Shown here piece by piece: positions 52,910-62,065 of a stretch of DNA of 64,000 bases. How positions within the stretch are numbered: position 1 is the stretch's first letter; each line of letters starts with the position of its first letter. Source of the DNA: Burkholderia sp. 9120 (GTDB lineage Bacteria > Pseudomonadota > Gammaproteobacteria > Burkholderiales > Burkholderiaceae); contig NZ_JQNA01000002.1 in assembly GCF_000745015.1 (NCBI RefSeq), positions 4,216,001 through 4,280,000 of the forward strand. The letters are read 5' to 3'. Position numbers and translations under genes: made by a program. The notes below the pieces were generated by a model that ran no database searches, was not told the DNA's origin, and worked only from the letters and a program-made list of their open reading frames with translations.

Positions 52910-54684
52910 TTGGAAAACTCCATAAAACCTGTGTTGTTGGCGGTGACGCCTTCCAGCGGCTCGTTGCCGAGTGCGTGCAGGCAAGCCCATGCAAGATCGG
53001 CGTGGCCGGTTTCCTCGCTGCGGCTCGCTTCATAGGTGACTTTCCGGCCGCTTGCGGTCATGGTTTTGCGGATCGCCATGAACGACTGCGCGAGATCGGT
53101 CCAGCCGGCGTCGAACTCGAGCCGTCCTTTGCCGATCACCGACAGGCCTTTGAGTACGAGCTGCCCTTTGACCTCAGGCGAGTAGTTGAGCGCCACCGCA
53201 TGCGGATAGAACTGGCGAACGAGCTGATAAACGCCCTGGCCGATACCGGTCGTATCGATCGCCATATATTCGACGTTGTATTCCTGCGTGACGCGCTTGA
53301 TCGCGTCGGCCTGGGCTTCGAAGTCCATGCCGCGCCATTGCTCCTTGTGCAGCACGCGGAACTTGCCACCCGGCACCGCCGGCGGCGCCACCACAATCAG
53401 GCCGGCCGAGTCGCCGGATAGCGCCGGGTCGTAACCGACCCATACAGGGCGCCATGCGAAAGGGCGGGGCGCCAGTGGCTTGAAGTCTTCCCAAAGCTCC
53501 CACGAATCCACCATGCAGCGCTGCAGGTCCGCGAGCGGGAAAATCGATGCCGTATCGTCGATGAAATGACACATCAGCAGGTTCAGATATTCCTCGGGGC
53601 TGTATTCGAGGCGCAGCTCGTCAAGATCGAACAGATTGCAGCCGCCGGCCACCGCGTCTTCAACCGTCACAATCTGGCGCCACTGCCGGTCTTCGCAAAG
53701 CCGGCCGCGCGCAAGCGCCTTGTGCGTGACGTCAAGATGCAGGTGATCGGCCTTCGCGCGGCCGCGATTGAAATGGTCGCCGGTCCAGAAGGAATAGGCC
53801 TCATGCTGCATGCTCGACGGCGTGGAGAAATACGTTTTTCTCCACTTGCTATGCATCGCCATGCCGGATGCGACCTTGTTCAGCTTGCGAAATCCGCCGA
53901 CCCAGAAATACTCATCGAAGTAGAAGTTGCCGTGATAGCTCTGCGCGGTGCGCGCGTTCGTGCCGAGGAAATACAGCATGGCCTCGTTCGGCAACAGGAT
54001 CGGCTCGCCGGACAGATCCACGTCTGCGGCCTCGCGCGCGAACTGGCACATGTACTGACGAAAGACGTGCGCCTGTGCCTTGCTCGCCGATAGAAAAATC
54101 TGGTTGCGGCCCGTCTCGATGGCGTCGACCAGTGCCTCGCGGGCGAAATACCACGTCGCGCCGATCTGCCGCGATTTCAGGAGATTGCGCGTGCGCTGGT
54201 CGCGCTGGCGATACCAGACCTTCTGGTAGTCGAACAGCGAGTCACGGAACGCCTCGACGATCCGGTCGCGCTGTTCGTCGCTGAATTCATTGCGTGCGGC
54301 CTTCTGTTTGCGCGGCGCCGTGTTGCGCGCCGCGATGTTCGGATTGAGGTCGCTTTCCCGGCCTGTCTCCCCGTACTTGTGGACACGCGCCATGCGCTCG
54401 ACCTGACGCATCAGCAGATCGACTTCCTTGAAGTCGCGACCGTCCTTTTCCGGCTTCGCGATCAGCACCGCAAGCCGCGTTTCCAGCGACGACTCGATGC
54501 GTTCGATCGGCGACGCCTTGTCCCATTCGTCCCGCTGTTTCCACGCCTCCACGGTCGCGCGCTTCAACTCAAGCTGACGTGCAATCGACGTCACTCGCCA
54601 TCCCTGCCAGTACAACGCGCGAGCGATGCGGCGGGGGTCGGCATTCGATTCAAGAACAGGGGTGATGTCGGCGGTTTCTAGCAT
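52906..54684 (-). CDS. P: Phage terminase large subunit, ATPase (P2 gpP-like)
   Basis: 592 residues from the ATG at 54684, close to the 590 of P2 gpP; upstream in-frame ATGs at 54720 and 54726 are possible. An N-terminal helix-turn-helix (YWQGWRVTSIARQLELKRATVEAW) is followed by the ATPase core (KSRQIGATWYFAREAL Walker A variant, FYFDEYFWV Walker B) and the nuclease-like C-terminal domain (GYDPALSGDSAGLIVVAPP, YMAIDTTGIGQGVYQL). It packages DNA from cos together with gpM. Confidence 0.93.
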   Translation of the reverse strand: MLETADITPVLESNADPRRIARALYWQGWRVTSIARQLELKRATVEAWKQRDEWDKASPIERIESSLETRLAVLIAKPEKDGRDFKEVDLLMRQVERMARVHKYGETGRESDLNPNIAARNTAPRKQKAARNEFSDEQRDRIVEAFRDSLFDYQKVWYRQRDQRTRNLLKSRQIGATWYFAREALVDAIETGRNQIFLSASKAQAHVFRQYMCQFAREAADVDLSGEPILLPNEAMLYFLGTNARTAQSYHGNFYFDEYFWVGGFRKLNKVASGMAMHSKWRKTYFSTPSSMQHEAYSFWTGDHFNRGRAKADHLHLDVTHKALARGRLCEDRQWRQIVTVEDAVAGGCNLFDLDELRLEYSPEEYLNLLMCHFIDDTASIFPLADLQRCMVDSWELWEDFKPLAPRPFAWRPVWVGYDPALSGDSAGLIVVAPPAVPGGKFRVLHKEQWRGMDFEAQADAIKRVTQEYNVEYMAIDTTGIGQGVYQLVRQFYPHAVALNYSPEVKGQLVLKGLSVIGKGRLEFDAGWTDLAQSFMAIRKTMTASGRKVTYEASRSEETGHADLAWACLHALGNEPLEGVTANNTGFMEFSN

Positions 54685-54837
54685 GGCGCCAAGTTTCTCG
54701 CGACGCGCGCGCGAGAGCATCCCCATGCGTCTGTACCCATATCGGGGACATGCGCCAACGGTTGAGCCGCAGCGCTTGCAAACGCAAGATATGAACTCAC
54801 GCAAACCAACCCTTCAGACCCTGCAGGAGACCTCACA

Positions 54838-55857
54838 ATGCAATCTCGCAAGCTGTCGCTTATGTCGTTCGCCGTCCCGGCGATCGCATTCGCTTTTACG
54901 ATGGACGCACACGCGGCAACGCTCGCCGCGAGTAGCGCCCTTAACCACGCCGATCTGATCGGCGGCCACCTCGGCGCCGGTGCGCTCGCGATCGGCTCCG
55001 TTACGGCGGCCGGCGCCGGCGAATCGGTCAAGCACGCGGCGACCCGATTTTTCCGTATCGCTGTTGAAGGTGCGACGAGCGACGGCCGGACGATCGACCG
55101 CGCATCGCTCACGCAGATGGCGAAGAACTACAACCCGGAGATGTACGGCGCGCGGCTGAACCTCGAACACTATCGCGGCATCATCCCCGACAGCCCTTTC
55201 AAGGCATACGGCGACGTGATCGCGCTTGAAACGCGCGATGAAACCGGCCCGCTCGCTGGCAAGCTCGGCCTCTATGCGCAGATCGCACCGACGCCCGACC
55301 TCGTTGCGCTCACGAAGGCAAAGCAGAAGATTTACACGTCGTGCGAAATCGATCCGTCTTTCGCCGACACGAATCAGGCGTATCTCGTTGGCCTCGCGGT
55401 GACCGACAGCCCGGCCAGTCTCGGCACGCAGGTACTTTCCTTCGCCGCGCAGAATCCGGCGGCCTCACCGTTCGCCAGCCGCAAGCTCAAGCCGACAAAC
55501 CTTTTTACCGCTGCCGAAGACCCGGTGACGATCGAATTCGACGAAGCCGCCGCGCCGGCGTTTGGCGCGCTGTTCTCCCGCGTGGCCGAGCTGCTGGGCA
55601 AGTCGAAGAAGAAAGACGCCAACGACGACACACGGTTCGCCGACGTAGGACAGGCCGTTGAAACGCTCGCCACGCACGGCAAACAACAGGCTGATGCCGT
55701 GGCCTCCCTGACGCAGACCGTCAAGGAACTGTCCGAGCTTCGCGAAGCCGATCGAAAGGCATTCGACGAACTGCACACGCAGCTTTCGAAGACCAGCAAC
55801 ACGCCGACACGGCCGCCGGCGACCGGCGCCCCTGCTGCTGTTGTCACCGACTGCTAA
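54838..55857 (+). CDS. O: Capsid scaffolding protease (P2 gpO-like) with a signal-peptide-like N-terminal extension
   Basis: 339 residues; P2 gpO has 284. The conserved body begins near residue 69 (TRFFRIAVEGATSDGRTI). The serine protease triad is intact: Asp82, His111 (NLEHYRGI) and Ser168 (IYTSCEI), matching P2 Asp19/His48/Ser107. The C-terminus ends VVTDC, like P2 MTNC. The first ~67 residues are extra and start MQSRKLSLMSFAVPAIAFAF then TMDAHA, which looks like a Sec signal. GGAG eight bases before the ATG supports this start, and no in-frame start codon exists nearer the conserved body. Confidence 0.92.
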   Translation: MQSRKLSLMSFAVPAIAFAFTMDAHAATLAASSALNHADLIGGHLGAGALAIGSVTAAGAGESVKHAATRFFRIAVEGATSDGRTIDRASLTQMAKNYNPEMYGARLNLEHYRGIIPDSPFKAYGDVIALETRDETGPLAGKLGLYAQIAPTPDLVALTKAKQKIYTSCEIDPSFADTNQAYLVGLAVTDSPASLGTQVLSFAAQNPAASPFASRKLKPTNLFTAAEDPVTIEFDEAAAPAFGALFSRVAELLGKSKKKDANDDTRFADVGQAVETLATHGKQQADAVASLTQTVKELSELREADRKAFDELHTQLSKTSNTPTRPPATGAPAAVVTDC

Positions 55858-55897
55858 CCCGCATTCGTGCCCCTCACCGTTCCCGGAGAATTATTAA

Positions 55898-56914
55898 ATG
55901 CGCAATGACACCCGGATTGCTTTCAACAAGTATGTGGAAGCGATCGAACAATTGAACGGCGTTCAGGACGCCACGCTGAAATTCGCTGTCTCGCCGAGCG
56001 TTCAACAGAAGCTTGAAACCCGCATCCAGGAATCGAGCGACTTCCTGAAACGCGTCAACATGATTGGCGTGACCGAACAGCAGGGCGCGAAGCTCGGCCT
56101 GGGGATCGGCGCGCCGATTGCAGGCACCACCGACACCACGAAACAGGATCGCGAAACGACTGACGTCAGCGACCTCGACGAGAACGGCTACGTTTGCACG
56201 CAGACGAATTTCGATTCGCACATCACCTATTCGAAGCTCGACGCGTGGGCGAAATTCATCGATTTTCAGGCCCGTTTGCGCGATGCGATCGTCAAGCGCC
56301 AGGCGCTCGACCGCATGACGATCGGCTTCAACGGCACCTCGCGCGCGGCGACTTCCGACCGCACGAAAAACCCGCTGCTGCAGGACGTCAACAAGGGGTG
56401 GTTGCAGAAGTATCGCGACCAGGCCGCGGCCCGCGTGCTGCATGAAGGCAAGACCGCCGGCAAGGTTCAGATCGGCAAGGGCGGCGATTACGAAAACCTC
56501 GACGCGCTGGTTTTCGACATCCTGTCGAGCATGGTGGACCCGTGGCATCAGGACGACACGGAACTGTTCGTTTTCTGCGGCCGTGGCCTGATGCACGACA
56601 AGTATTTCCCGATCGTCAACACGTCCCAGGCGCCGACCGAAACCCTCGCGGCTGACGTGATCATGAGCCAGAAACGCATTGGCGGCCTGCCGGCGGCAAG
56701 CGTGCCGTTCTTCCCGCCGCATGCGCTGCTGATTACCCGCTTCGACAACCTGTCGATCTACACGCAGGACGGCGGCCGCCGGCGCAACATCGTCGATAAC
56801 TCGAAGCGCGATCGCATCGAAAACTATGAGTCGAGCAACGACGCGTATGTCGTCGAGGATTTCGGCTGCGGCGCGATGGCCGAGAACATCGAGCTCATGC
56901 CGAAGGCCGCGTAA
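55898..56914 (+). CDS. N: Major capsid protein (P2 gpN-like)
   Basis: 338 residues (P2: 357). FNKYVEAIEQLNGVQD, KFAVSPSVQQKLETRIQESS and DFLKRVNMIGVTEQQGAKLG are standard P2 N blocks; the scaffold protease normally removes the first ~31 residues. Builds the icosahedral head. Its last base overlaps the next start. Confidence 0.94.
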   Translation: MRNDTRIAFNKYVEAIEQLNGVQDATLKFAVSPSVQQKLETRIQESSDFLKRVNMIGVTEQQGAKLGLGIGAPIAGTTDTTKQDRETTDVSDLDENGYVCTQTNFDSHITYSKLDAWAKFIDFQARLRDAIVKRQALDRMTIGFNGTSRAATSDRTKNPLLQDVNKGWLQKYRDQAAARVLHEGKTAGKVQIGKGGDYENLDALVFDILSSMVDPWHQDDTELFVFCGRGLMHDKYFPIVNTSQAPTETLAADVIMSQKRIGGLPAASVPFFPPHALLITRFDNLSIYTQDGGRRRNIVDNSKRDRIENYESSNDAYVVEDFGCGAMAENIELMPKAA

Positions 56915-57558
56915 TGAAAAGCCCCGCCCAACGCCACTACGAACGCGTCTCGGCCGAACAGGCGGCAGCTTCGGCCGCACAGGGCGAATCGCTCGCCGGC
57001 GCGAGCGCGTACGAGCTGATGCTTGCGAAGCTGGCGGCCGACCGCCGGCGCCTGAAAGCGATCCAGTCGATCGAACGCAAGATCGACGTGAAGCGCGCCG
57101 AGCTGCTGCCCGAGTACGTGGACTATGTCGCTGGCGCGCTGCGCGGCGGGCGGGGCGCGCAGGACGATGTGCTGACAACCGTGATGATCTGGCGCGTCGA
57201 CGCGGGCGACTTCGCCGGCGCGCTGGATATCGCCCGCTATGCGATCGCGCACCGGATGACGCTGCCCGACCAGTACGACCGGCCGCTCGCGACCGCGATC
57301 GCCGAAGAATTCGCGCAGGCCGCACTAGCGGCGTTCAAGCTCGGCGACACATTCGACGCCGACCAGCTCGCCGAAGTGATGGCGCTGACGAGCGCCGCCG
57401 ACATGCACGACCAGGTGCGCGCGAAGCTGCATAAAGCGCTGGGAAAAGCACTACAGGATTCGGACAGGGCTGCGGCCCTCGACCATCTACGCCGCGCGTT
57501 GCAGCTCGACGAACGCGCCGGCGTGAAACAGGACATTGCCCGACTCGAAGCGAGTTGA
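56914..57558 (+). CDS. M: Terminase small subunit / endonuclease (P2 gpM-like)
   Basis: 214 residues. PAQRHYERVSAEQAAASAAQ at the start and YELMLAKLAADRRRLKAIQS are typical of P2 M, which recognises and cuts cos. The C-terminal ~80 residues carry tetratricopeptide-like helices (LHKALGKALQDSDRAAALDHLRRALQLD), common in this group. Confidence 0.9.
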   Translation: MKSPAQRHYERVSAEQAAASAAQGESLAGASAYELMLAKLAADRRRLKAIQSIERKIDVKRAELLPEYVDYVAGALRGGRGAQDDVLTTVMIWRVDAGDFAGALDIARYAIAHRMTLPDQYDRPLATAIAEEFAQAALAAFKLGDTFDADQLAEVMALTSAADMHDQVRAKLHKALGKALQDSDRAAALDHLRRALQLDERAGVKQDIARLEAS

Positions 57559-57696
57559 GCGATGCGGCCAGCGCCGACGCTGGCCGCAAGTAAGGAGCCC
57601 CCCCGGCATGGCGGCGCCGGCTGACGAAACGCAACACCTGACGGAAACGCGTTTCCGACGCCGGCCCACCGCCATCATTTTTCTGAGCCATGTTCC

Positions 57697-58188
57697 ATGA
57701 ACAGCTTTATCGCGACCGCACAACCCACCACGCCGCAGACACCCGGCTCGCCGGCCGATTCCGCGATCGTCACGAACGATGGCTGGTTTCCCGACATCGA
57801 CATGAACGCCTTGCGCGCGTCGATGCGGCTCGACGGCACCGTGACGTATGAACGCCTGCGCGACGCCGCGCTCGACGCGATCGCGAGCGTGAATGCGGAG
57901 CTGGCCACATGGCAGGCCGGCCACGTTGCGGCCGGTCGCACCGATCTGGCCGCTGTACCGGCGCCGAACATCGGCGGAGAAAGTGTGCAGCTCGCGCGCT
58001 ATCGCCGCGCCGTCTTCAATCTCGCGCACGCCGACCTGACCGAGCGATACCGCGATTTCGACTCGACGAAGTCCGGCGGCCAGAAGGCTGAAGACCTCGA
58101 AGCGACGATCTGCGAAGCCCGCCGAAACGTTCGCTGGGCATTGAGCGACATGCGCGGGCTGTCGCGCTCCACGATTGAGCTGATCTGA
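57697..58188 (+). CDS. L: Head completion/stabilisation protein (P2 gpL-like)
   Basis: 163 residues. IVTNDGWFPDIDMNALRASM, RLDGTVTYERLRDAALDAIA and LRYRDFDSTKSGGQKAEDLE-type segments (here DLTERYRDFDSTKSGGQKAE) are characteristic of P2 L, which closes the head after packaging. The stop shares bases with the next gene (TGATG). Confidence 0.9.
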   Translation: MNSFIATAQPTTPQTPGSPADSAIVTNDGWFPDIDMNALRASMRLDGTVTYERLRDAALDAIASVNAELATWQAGHVAAGRTDLAAVPAPNIGGESVQLARYRRAVFNLAHADLTERYRDFDSTKSGGQKAEDLEATICEARRNVRWALSDMRGLSRSTIELI

Positions 58189-58394
58189 TGATCGTCATTG
58201 CACAACAGGGCGACACCGTCGACGCGCTGTGCTGGCGTCACTACGGCCGCACCGATGGGACCGTTGAGGCGGTCCTCGAAGCGAATGCGGGCCTCGCCGA
58301 CTACGGCGTGATCCTGCCGATCGGCACCCCGGTTTTTCTTCCCGAGCTGGCGAGCGTCAACACGTCGACGCCGCTGCTGCAACTGTTTGACTGA
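58188..58394 (+). CDS. X: Tail protein X (P2 gpX-like, LysM-type)
   Basis: 68 residues: AQQGDTVDALCWRHYGRTDG, VEAVLEANAGLADYGVILPI and GTPVFLPEL form the single LysM-like domain of P2 gpX. Needed for tail assembly and possibly cell-wall contact. Confidence 0.93.
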   Translation: MIVIAQQGDTVDALCWRHYGRTDGTVEAVLEANAGLADYGVILPIGTPVFLPELASVNTSTPLLQLFD

Positions 58395-58419
58395 TACACA
58401 CGAACCCACGGAGCCGACC

Positions 58420-58761
58420 ATGGCCGAACCGAGTACCACTACCCTCGCACTGTCGGCCGCGATTGGCCTCGCGAGCCTCGCACCGGGCATCGACGGCAAC
58501 GCGCTGATCGGCGCCTTTACGGGCGCCGCGCTCGTTGTCGTCACGTCGAAGGATATCGGCGCGTTCAAGCGCCTCGCCTACATGCTGATTTCGCTGGTGA
58601 TGGGCTATCTGGCCGCACCCGAGATCGTCAACGCGACCCCGATCAGGTCAACCGGCGTGGCGGCGTTCTTCGCGGCCGCGATGGTCATTACCGTCACGCT
58701 GCAACTGATCGAGCGCGTCAAGACGCTCGACCTGTTCGCGATGTTCAGGAAAGGAGGGTAG
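58420..58761 (+). CDS. Holin-like membrane protein
   Basis: 113 residues from the ATG at 58420 (GGAG ribosome site). Three membrane helices: LALSAAIGLASLAPG, LIGAFTGAALVVVTS / MLISLVMGYLAAPEIVN and GVAAFFAAAMVITVTLQLIE. This is the burkholderial P2-phage lysis protein found between X and the second holin-like gene. Probably forms the lysis pore or regulates it. Confidence 0.75.
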   Translation: MAEPSTTTLALSAAIGLASLAPGIDGNALIGAFTGAALVVVTSKDIGAFKRLAYMLISLVMGYLAAPEIVNATPIRSTGVAAFFAAAMVITVTLQLIERVKTLDLFAMFRKGG

Positions 58762-58767
58762 GTCACC

Positions 58768-59049
58768 GTGTTCTATCACTTCACCCCTATCGCGCTGATC
58801 GCGCTGGCGGCCTATTTCGCCGCAATCGTGCGCGTGCTGACCTACCGCCGGCAGGGCGCCCGGCACCGTCGCCACGTCTCATGGATCGCCTGGGCGCTTG
58901 TCGTCGTCATGGGCGGCTCGGCGATCGAGCTGGCGCTACACGCGAAATCGACCGGCATTTTCGAAGCGGGCTCGGCGGTGATGCTGGCCCTGTTTGTCTT
59001 TGGCGTGCGCGGCAACGTCGCGCGCCTGCTCTGGAGCAATGAACCATGA
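58768..59049 (+). CDS. Second holin-like membrane protein (phage holin, three membrane helices)
   Basis: 93 residues from a GTG with AAGGAGGG in front. Three membrane helices (FTPIALIALAAYFAAIV, WIAWALVVVMGGSAIELAL, AVMLALFVFGVRG). Paired with the preceding gene, a holin/antiholin arrangement is likely. Overlaps the endolysin gene by four bases. Confidence 0.75.
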   Translation: MFYHFTPIALIALAAYFAAIVRVLTYRRQGARHRRHVSWIAWALVVVMGGSAIELALHAKSTGIFEAGSAVMLALFVFGVRGNVARLLWSNEP

Positions 59050-59852
59050 TGACGCACCGTTTCGGCGACCATGGCGACGACGTCGGCCTGTTGCAACGCC
59101 GTTTGATCCGCGCCGGCTACCCGCTCGACGTCACGCACCTGTACGACGACGCCACGGAGTCCGCGGTTGTCGCGTTGCAGAAGAAAACCGGCCTCGTCGA
59201 CGACGGCGTCGCTGGCCCCAAGACGCTCGCCGCGCTCGCAACCGGCCAGCGCGACCCCAAACACCTCGCGCTCGCCGATCTGGTCGCAGCGGCCGACAGG
59301 CTTGGCGTGCCGCTCGCCTGTGTGCGTGCCGTCAACGAAGTGGAATCGAACGGATCTGGCTTTTTGCTCGACGGCCGGCCGGCAATCCTGTTCGAACGTC
59401 ACATCTTCTGGAAACGGCTACAGGCGCGCGGCATCGACCTGGCGCCGATCGCCGCGAAGTATCCGAACATCCTTTCACAGACGCGCGGCGGCTACATGGG
59501 CAAGGCGGCCGAGTATTCGCGGCTCGCGTCGGCCGAGCTGATCGACGCCGGCGCGGCGTATGAGTCGGCGAGCTGGGGCGCGTTTCAGGTGATGGGCTAT
59601 CACTGGGAACGGCTCGGCTATTCGAGCATCGACGAACTCGTCGCACGCATGGAGGACAGCGAAGGCGATCAGCTCGATCTGTTTGTGCGCTACGTGGCGG
59701 CCGATGCGGCTTTGCTTTCAACGCTGAAGGGGAGGAAGTGGGCGGCGTTCGCCAAGGGCTACAACGGGCCGGATTACGCCCGTAACCTGTACGACGCGAA
59801 GCTTGCACAGGCCTATCTGAAGTACGCAGGCACCAACAGGGCGGCCGCATGA
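59046..59852 (+). CDS. Endolysin: peptidoglycan-binding domain plus N-acetylmuramidase
   Basis: 268 residues. N-terminal PG_binding_1 domain (GDDVGLLQRRLIRAGYPLDV; GLVDDGVAGPKTLAAL) and a C-terminal muramidase domain of the DUF3380 type (VRAVNEVESNGSGFLLDGRP with the catalytic Glu, LFERHIFWKRL, SWGAFQVMGYHW). It has no signal peptide, so release needs the holins. Cuts the cell wall glycan at lysis. Confidence 0.92.
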   Translation: MMTHRFGDHGDDVGLLQRRLIRAGYPLDVTHLYDDATESAVVALQKKTGLVDDGVAGPKTLAALATGQRDPKHLALADLVAAADRLGVPLACVRAVNEVESNGSGFLLDGRPAILFERHIFWKRLQARGIDLAPIAAKYPNILSQTRGGYMGKAAEYSRLASAELIDAGAAYESASWGAFQVMGYHWERLGYSSIDELVARMEDSEGDQLDLFVRYVAADAALLSTLKGRKWAAFAKGYNGPDYARNLYDAKLAQAYLKYAGTNRAAA

Positions 59853-60283
59853 ACGCGTTCGCCGCAAAGTGCATCGCGGCCGGCGTCGCGCTGCTCGCGC
59901 TCTACGGCGGCTATCGGTACGTCACGGCGCTTCACGAAGCGCTGGTGACAGCCCAAAAACAGGCCGCCGACGCGCGGCAGGGCGCGGCCGACCGCGATGC
60001 AATCATTCAACGCCTGCTCACCGACGCCGACGACAAGGCCAACCAACAGCGCAAGCTCGATGCCGATCACTCGGCGATCGACTCGAAGCTCGCCGGCATT
60101 CGTGCCGAAATCAGGAGATACAACGATGAAAGCGCAGCATTCCGCGCGTGGGCTGCTGGTGATTTACCTGCTGACGTTGTCCGCATGCACGCAAGCCCCG
60201 CTATCACCGGCGCCGCAGATTACCTTGCAAGAGTGCCAGGCGGTAACGCGCTGCACGCTGCCGGCGATGGCACCGACGACTAA
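59849..60283 (+). CDS. Rz-type inner-membrane spanin (LysB-like)
   Basis: 144 residues. N-terminal membrane anchor (IAAGVALLALYGGYRYV) and a coiled coil (~30-95: ALVTAQKQAADARQGAADRD, QQRKLDADHSAIDSKLAGIR). Together with the embedded Rz1 it forms the spanin that fuses inner and outer membrane. Overlaps the endolysin gene by four bases. Confidence 0.88.
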   Translation: MNAFAAKCIAAGVALLALYGGYRYVTALHEALVTAQKQAADARQGAADRDAIIQRLLTDADDKANQQRKLDADHSAIDSKLAGIRAEIRRYNDESAAFRAWAAGDLPADVVRMHASPAITGAADYLARVPGGNALHAAGDGTDD

Positions 60284-60410
60284 CGGCCAGCTCGACGACG
60301 CGTTACACATGGTCAAAGCCGCGTGGGCGCAATGCGCGGCCAGGGTAGATATGATTTTCGACTGCCAGACCAAAGCGGCACCAACGCACGCGGCGGCCAC
60401 CCATGATTAA
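60126..60410 (+). CDS. Rz1-type outer-membrane spanin lipoprotein, overlapping Rz in another frame
   Basis: 94 residues starting at 60126 inside the Rz gene, in a different frame. Lipoprotein signal LLVIYLLTLSAC (Cys21) followed by proline-rich TQAPLSPAPQITLQ. The nested arrangement is the classic Rz/Rz1 layout. Six cysteines in the C-terminal half may form disulfides. Confidence 0.88.
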   Translation: MKAQHSARGLLVIYLLTLSACTQAPLSPAPQITLQECQAVTRCTLPAMAPTTNGQLDDALHMVKAAWAQCAARVDMIFDCQTKAAPTHAAATHD

Positions 60411-60819
60411 GACGGCCAGCCTGCGTGCGGCGCTTGTCGCTGCTATCCCGGAACTCGCGATCAATCCCGAGCGCCTGACGATTTTCCTCGACGAAGGGCA
60501 TATTCTCGCGACCGGCACGAGAACGCCGTCGTTCGAATACCGGTACACCGCACATGCGATCGTGCAGGACTTCGCCGGCGACTCCGACCACGTCTTTATC
60601 GCTATCGTCGAGTGGGCGCGCGCCAATCAGCCGGACCTCGTCACGAACGCCGATGAACGCGAGCGCGGCATTACGTTCGAAGCCGACATTCTCAATAATG
60701 AAACGGTCGATCTGTCGATCAGGCTGCAGCTCACCGAAAGTATCGTTGTATCGGTCGACGCGAGCGGCGCGCGCACGATCAAACACGTCGACGACTCGGC
60801 CGATCACTGGCTCGGATGA
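60403..60819 (+). CDS. R: Tail completion protein (P2 gpR-like)
   Basis: 138 residues. SLRAALVAAIPELAINPERL, FEYRYTAHAIVQDFAGDSDH and VEWARANQPDLVTNADERER match the P2 R blocks. Caps the tail tube at its head end. Overlaps Rz1 and S by a few bases. Confidence 0.93.
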   Translation: MIKTASLRAALVAAIPELAINPERLTIFLDEGHILATGTRTPSFEYRYTAHAIVQDFAGDSDHVFIAIVEWARANQPDLVTNADERERGITFEADILNNETVDLSIRLQLTESIVVSVDASGARTIKHVDDSADHWLG

Positions 60820-61289
60820 TGGAAAACGATCTGCAGGCACTCGACAGATGGGCCGGCGGCCTGCTCGCGCAGCTCGAACCGGCCGGCCGCCGCGCCGTCA
60901 CCCGCGACGTGGCGCGCGAGCTGCGGCGCAGCCAGCAAACTCGCATCGCCGCGCAGCGCAATCCCGACGAAAGCCCGTTCGAATCGCGCAAGCCGCGAAC
61001 AGGGAAGGGCGGCAAGCTGCGCGACAAGAAGGGGCGCATCAAGCGCGCCGCGATGTTCGCGAAGCTGCGCACCACGCGCTATCTCAATGTCGAATCCGAC
61101 GCGCTCGGCCTTGCTGTCGGATTCGCCGGCCGCGTCTCGCGCGTGGCGCGTGTCCACCAATACGGGCTTAGAGATAAGGTCGCGCCGAAGGGCGTCGAAT
61201 ACAAATACCCGGCGCGAACGCTGCTCGGTTTCACGGCACAGGATCGCGAGCTGATACGCGATCTGCTGCTGAAGCACATCACAAAATAG
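60816..61289 (+). CDS. S: Tail completion protein (P2 gpS-like)
   Basis: 157 residues, virion morphogenesis family. LDRWAGGLLAQLEPAGRRAV, RELRRSQQTRIAAQRNPDES, PFESRKPR and GFAGRVSRVARVHQYGLRDK are typical of P2 S. Works with R to finish the tail for joining to the head. Confidence 0.92.
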   Translation: MMENDLQALDRWAGGLLAQLEPAGRRAVTRDVARELRRSQQTRIAAQRNPDESPFESRKPRTGKGGKLRDKKGRIKRAAMFAKLRTTRYLNVESDALGLAVGFAGRVSRVARVHQYGLRDKVAPKGVEYKYPARTLLGFTAQDRELIRDLLLKHITK

Positions 61290-61307
61290 CCCTGTTTTCA
61301 GGGGCTA
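61287..61307. terminator. Hairpin at the end of the R-S block
   Basis: TAGCCCTG - TTTT - CAGGGGCTA: stem with one bulge, beginning at the stop codon of S. Marks the end of one late operon before V-W-J-I. No T run. Confidence 0.45.
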
Positions 61308-61375
61308 ACTGTACCCGCACCCCTCACATAACCCGCGACTCGCTTCGCGCGCATGCAGCCGGCAACATGGTCGGC

Positions 61376-62065
61376 ATGGACGCTAACGAATTCCGACGAC
61401 TGATTATCAACATGATCCGCAAGGGCGCGATCATGGACGTCAATCACGCCAGCAATCCGCCGACATGCCGTGTGTCGATCGGCGACCCTGACGACCCGGA
61501 CGGCGAAGGCCTGCAAACGAACTGGCTGCCGTTCCTGTCGGTTCGAGCTGGTACTACGCGCGAATGGAACCCGCCAACGAAGGGCGAAGGTGTTGTGCTG
61601 ATCTGCCCGATGGGCGATCCGGCACAGGGCGTTGTTCTCTGCGGCCTGAATACCGACGCTGCGCCGGCACCGAGCAATAGCCCCGATACGCACACGCGCG
61701 CTTATCCCGATGGCGCGATCGTCGAATACAACCACGCGAATCATTCCCTCTCGGCCACGCTTCCCGCCGGCGCAACCGTCAATGTGACCGCCCCCGGCGC
61801 AGTCAACGTCAATACGAAAGAAGCTAACGTTAAAGCTGACACCGTCACGCTTGACGCGGACGTGATCGTTAAGCGGTCAATGACCGTGATCGGTGCATTC
61901 GCTTTCCAGGGCGGCATGTCCGGTAAAGGCGGCAAGGGCAAGACGATCACGATCGAAGGCGGCGCCGACTTCACTGAAGACGTGCGGGCGGCCGGTGTGA
62001 GCGTATCGGGTCACAAACACCCGACACACGGCGAATACGCCCCGACCGACGAGCCGATCAAATGA
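61376..62065 (+). CDS. V: Baseplate spike protein (P2 gpV-like)
   Basis: 229 residues from the ATG at 61376 (an ATG at 61367 is the alternative). LIINMIRKGAIMDVNHASNP, TNWLPFLSVRAGTTREWNPP, FPDGAIVEYN-like YPDGAIVEYN and a beta-helical tail rich in V-x-A-D-x-V repeats. HKH near the C-terminus (SGHKHPTHG) matches the iron-binding HxH of P2 spikes. It is the puncturing tip of the tail. Confidence 0.92.
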   Translation: MDANEFRRLIINMIRKGAIMDVNHASNPPTCRVSIGDPDDPDGEGLQTNWLPFLSVRAGTTREWNPPTKGEGVVLICPMGDPAQGVVLCGLNTDAAPAPSNSPDTHTRAYPDGAIVEYNHANHSLSATLPAGATVNVTAPGAVNVNTKEANVKADTVTLDADVIVKRSMTVIGAFAFQGGMSGKGGKGKTITIEGGADFTEDVRAAGVSVSGHKHPTHGEYAPTDEPIK

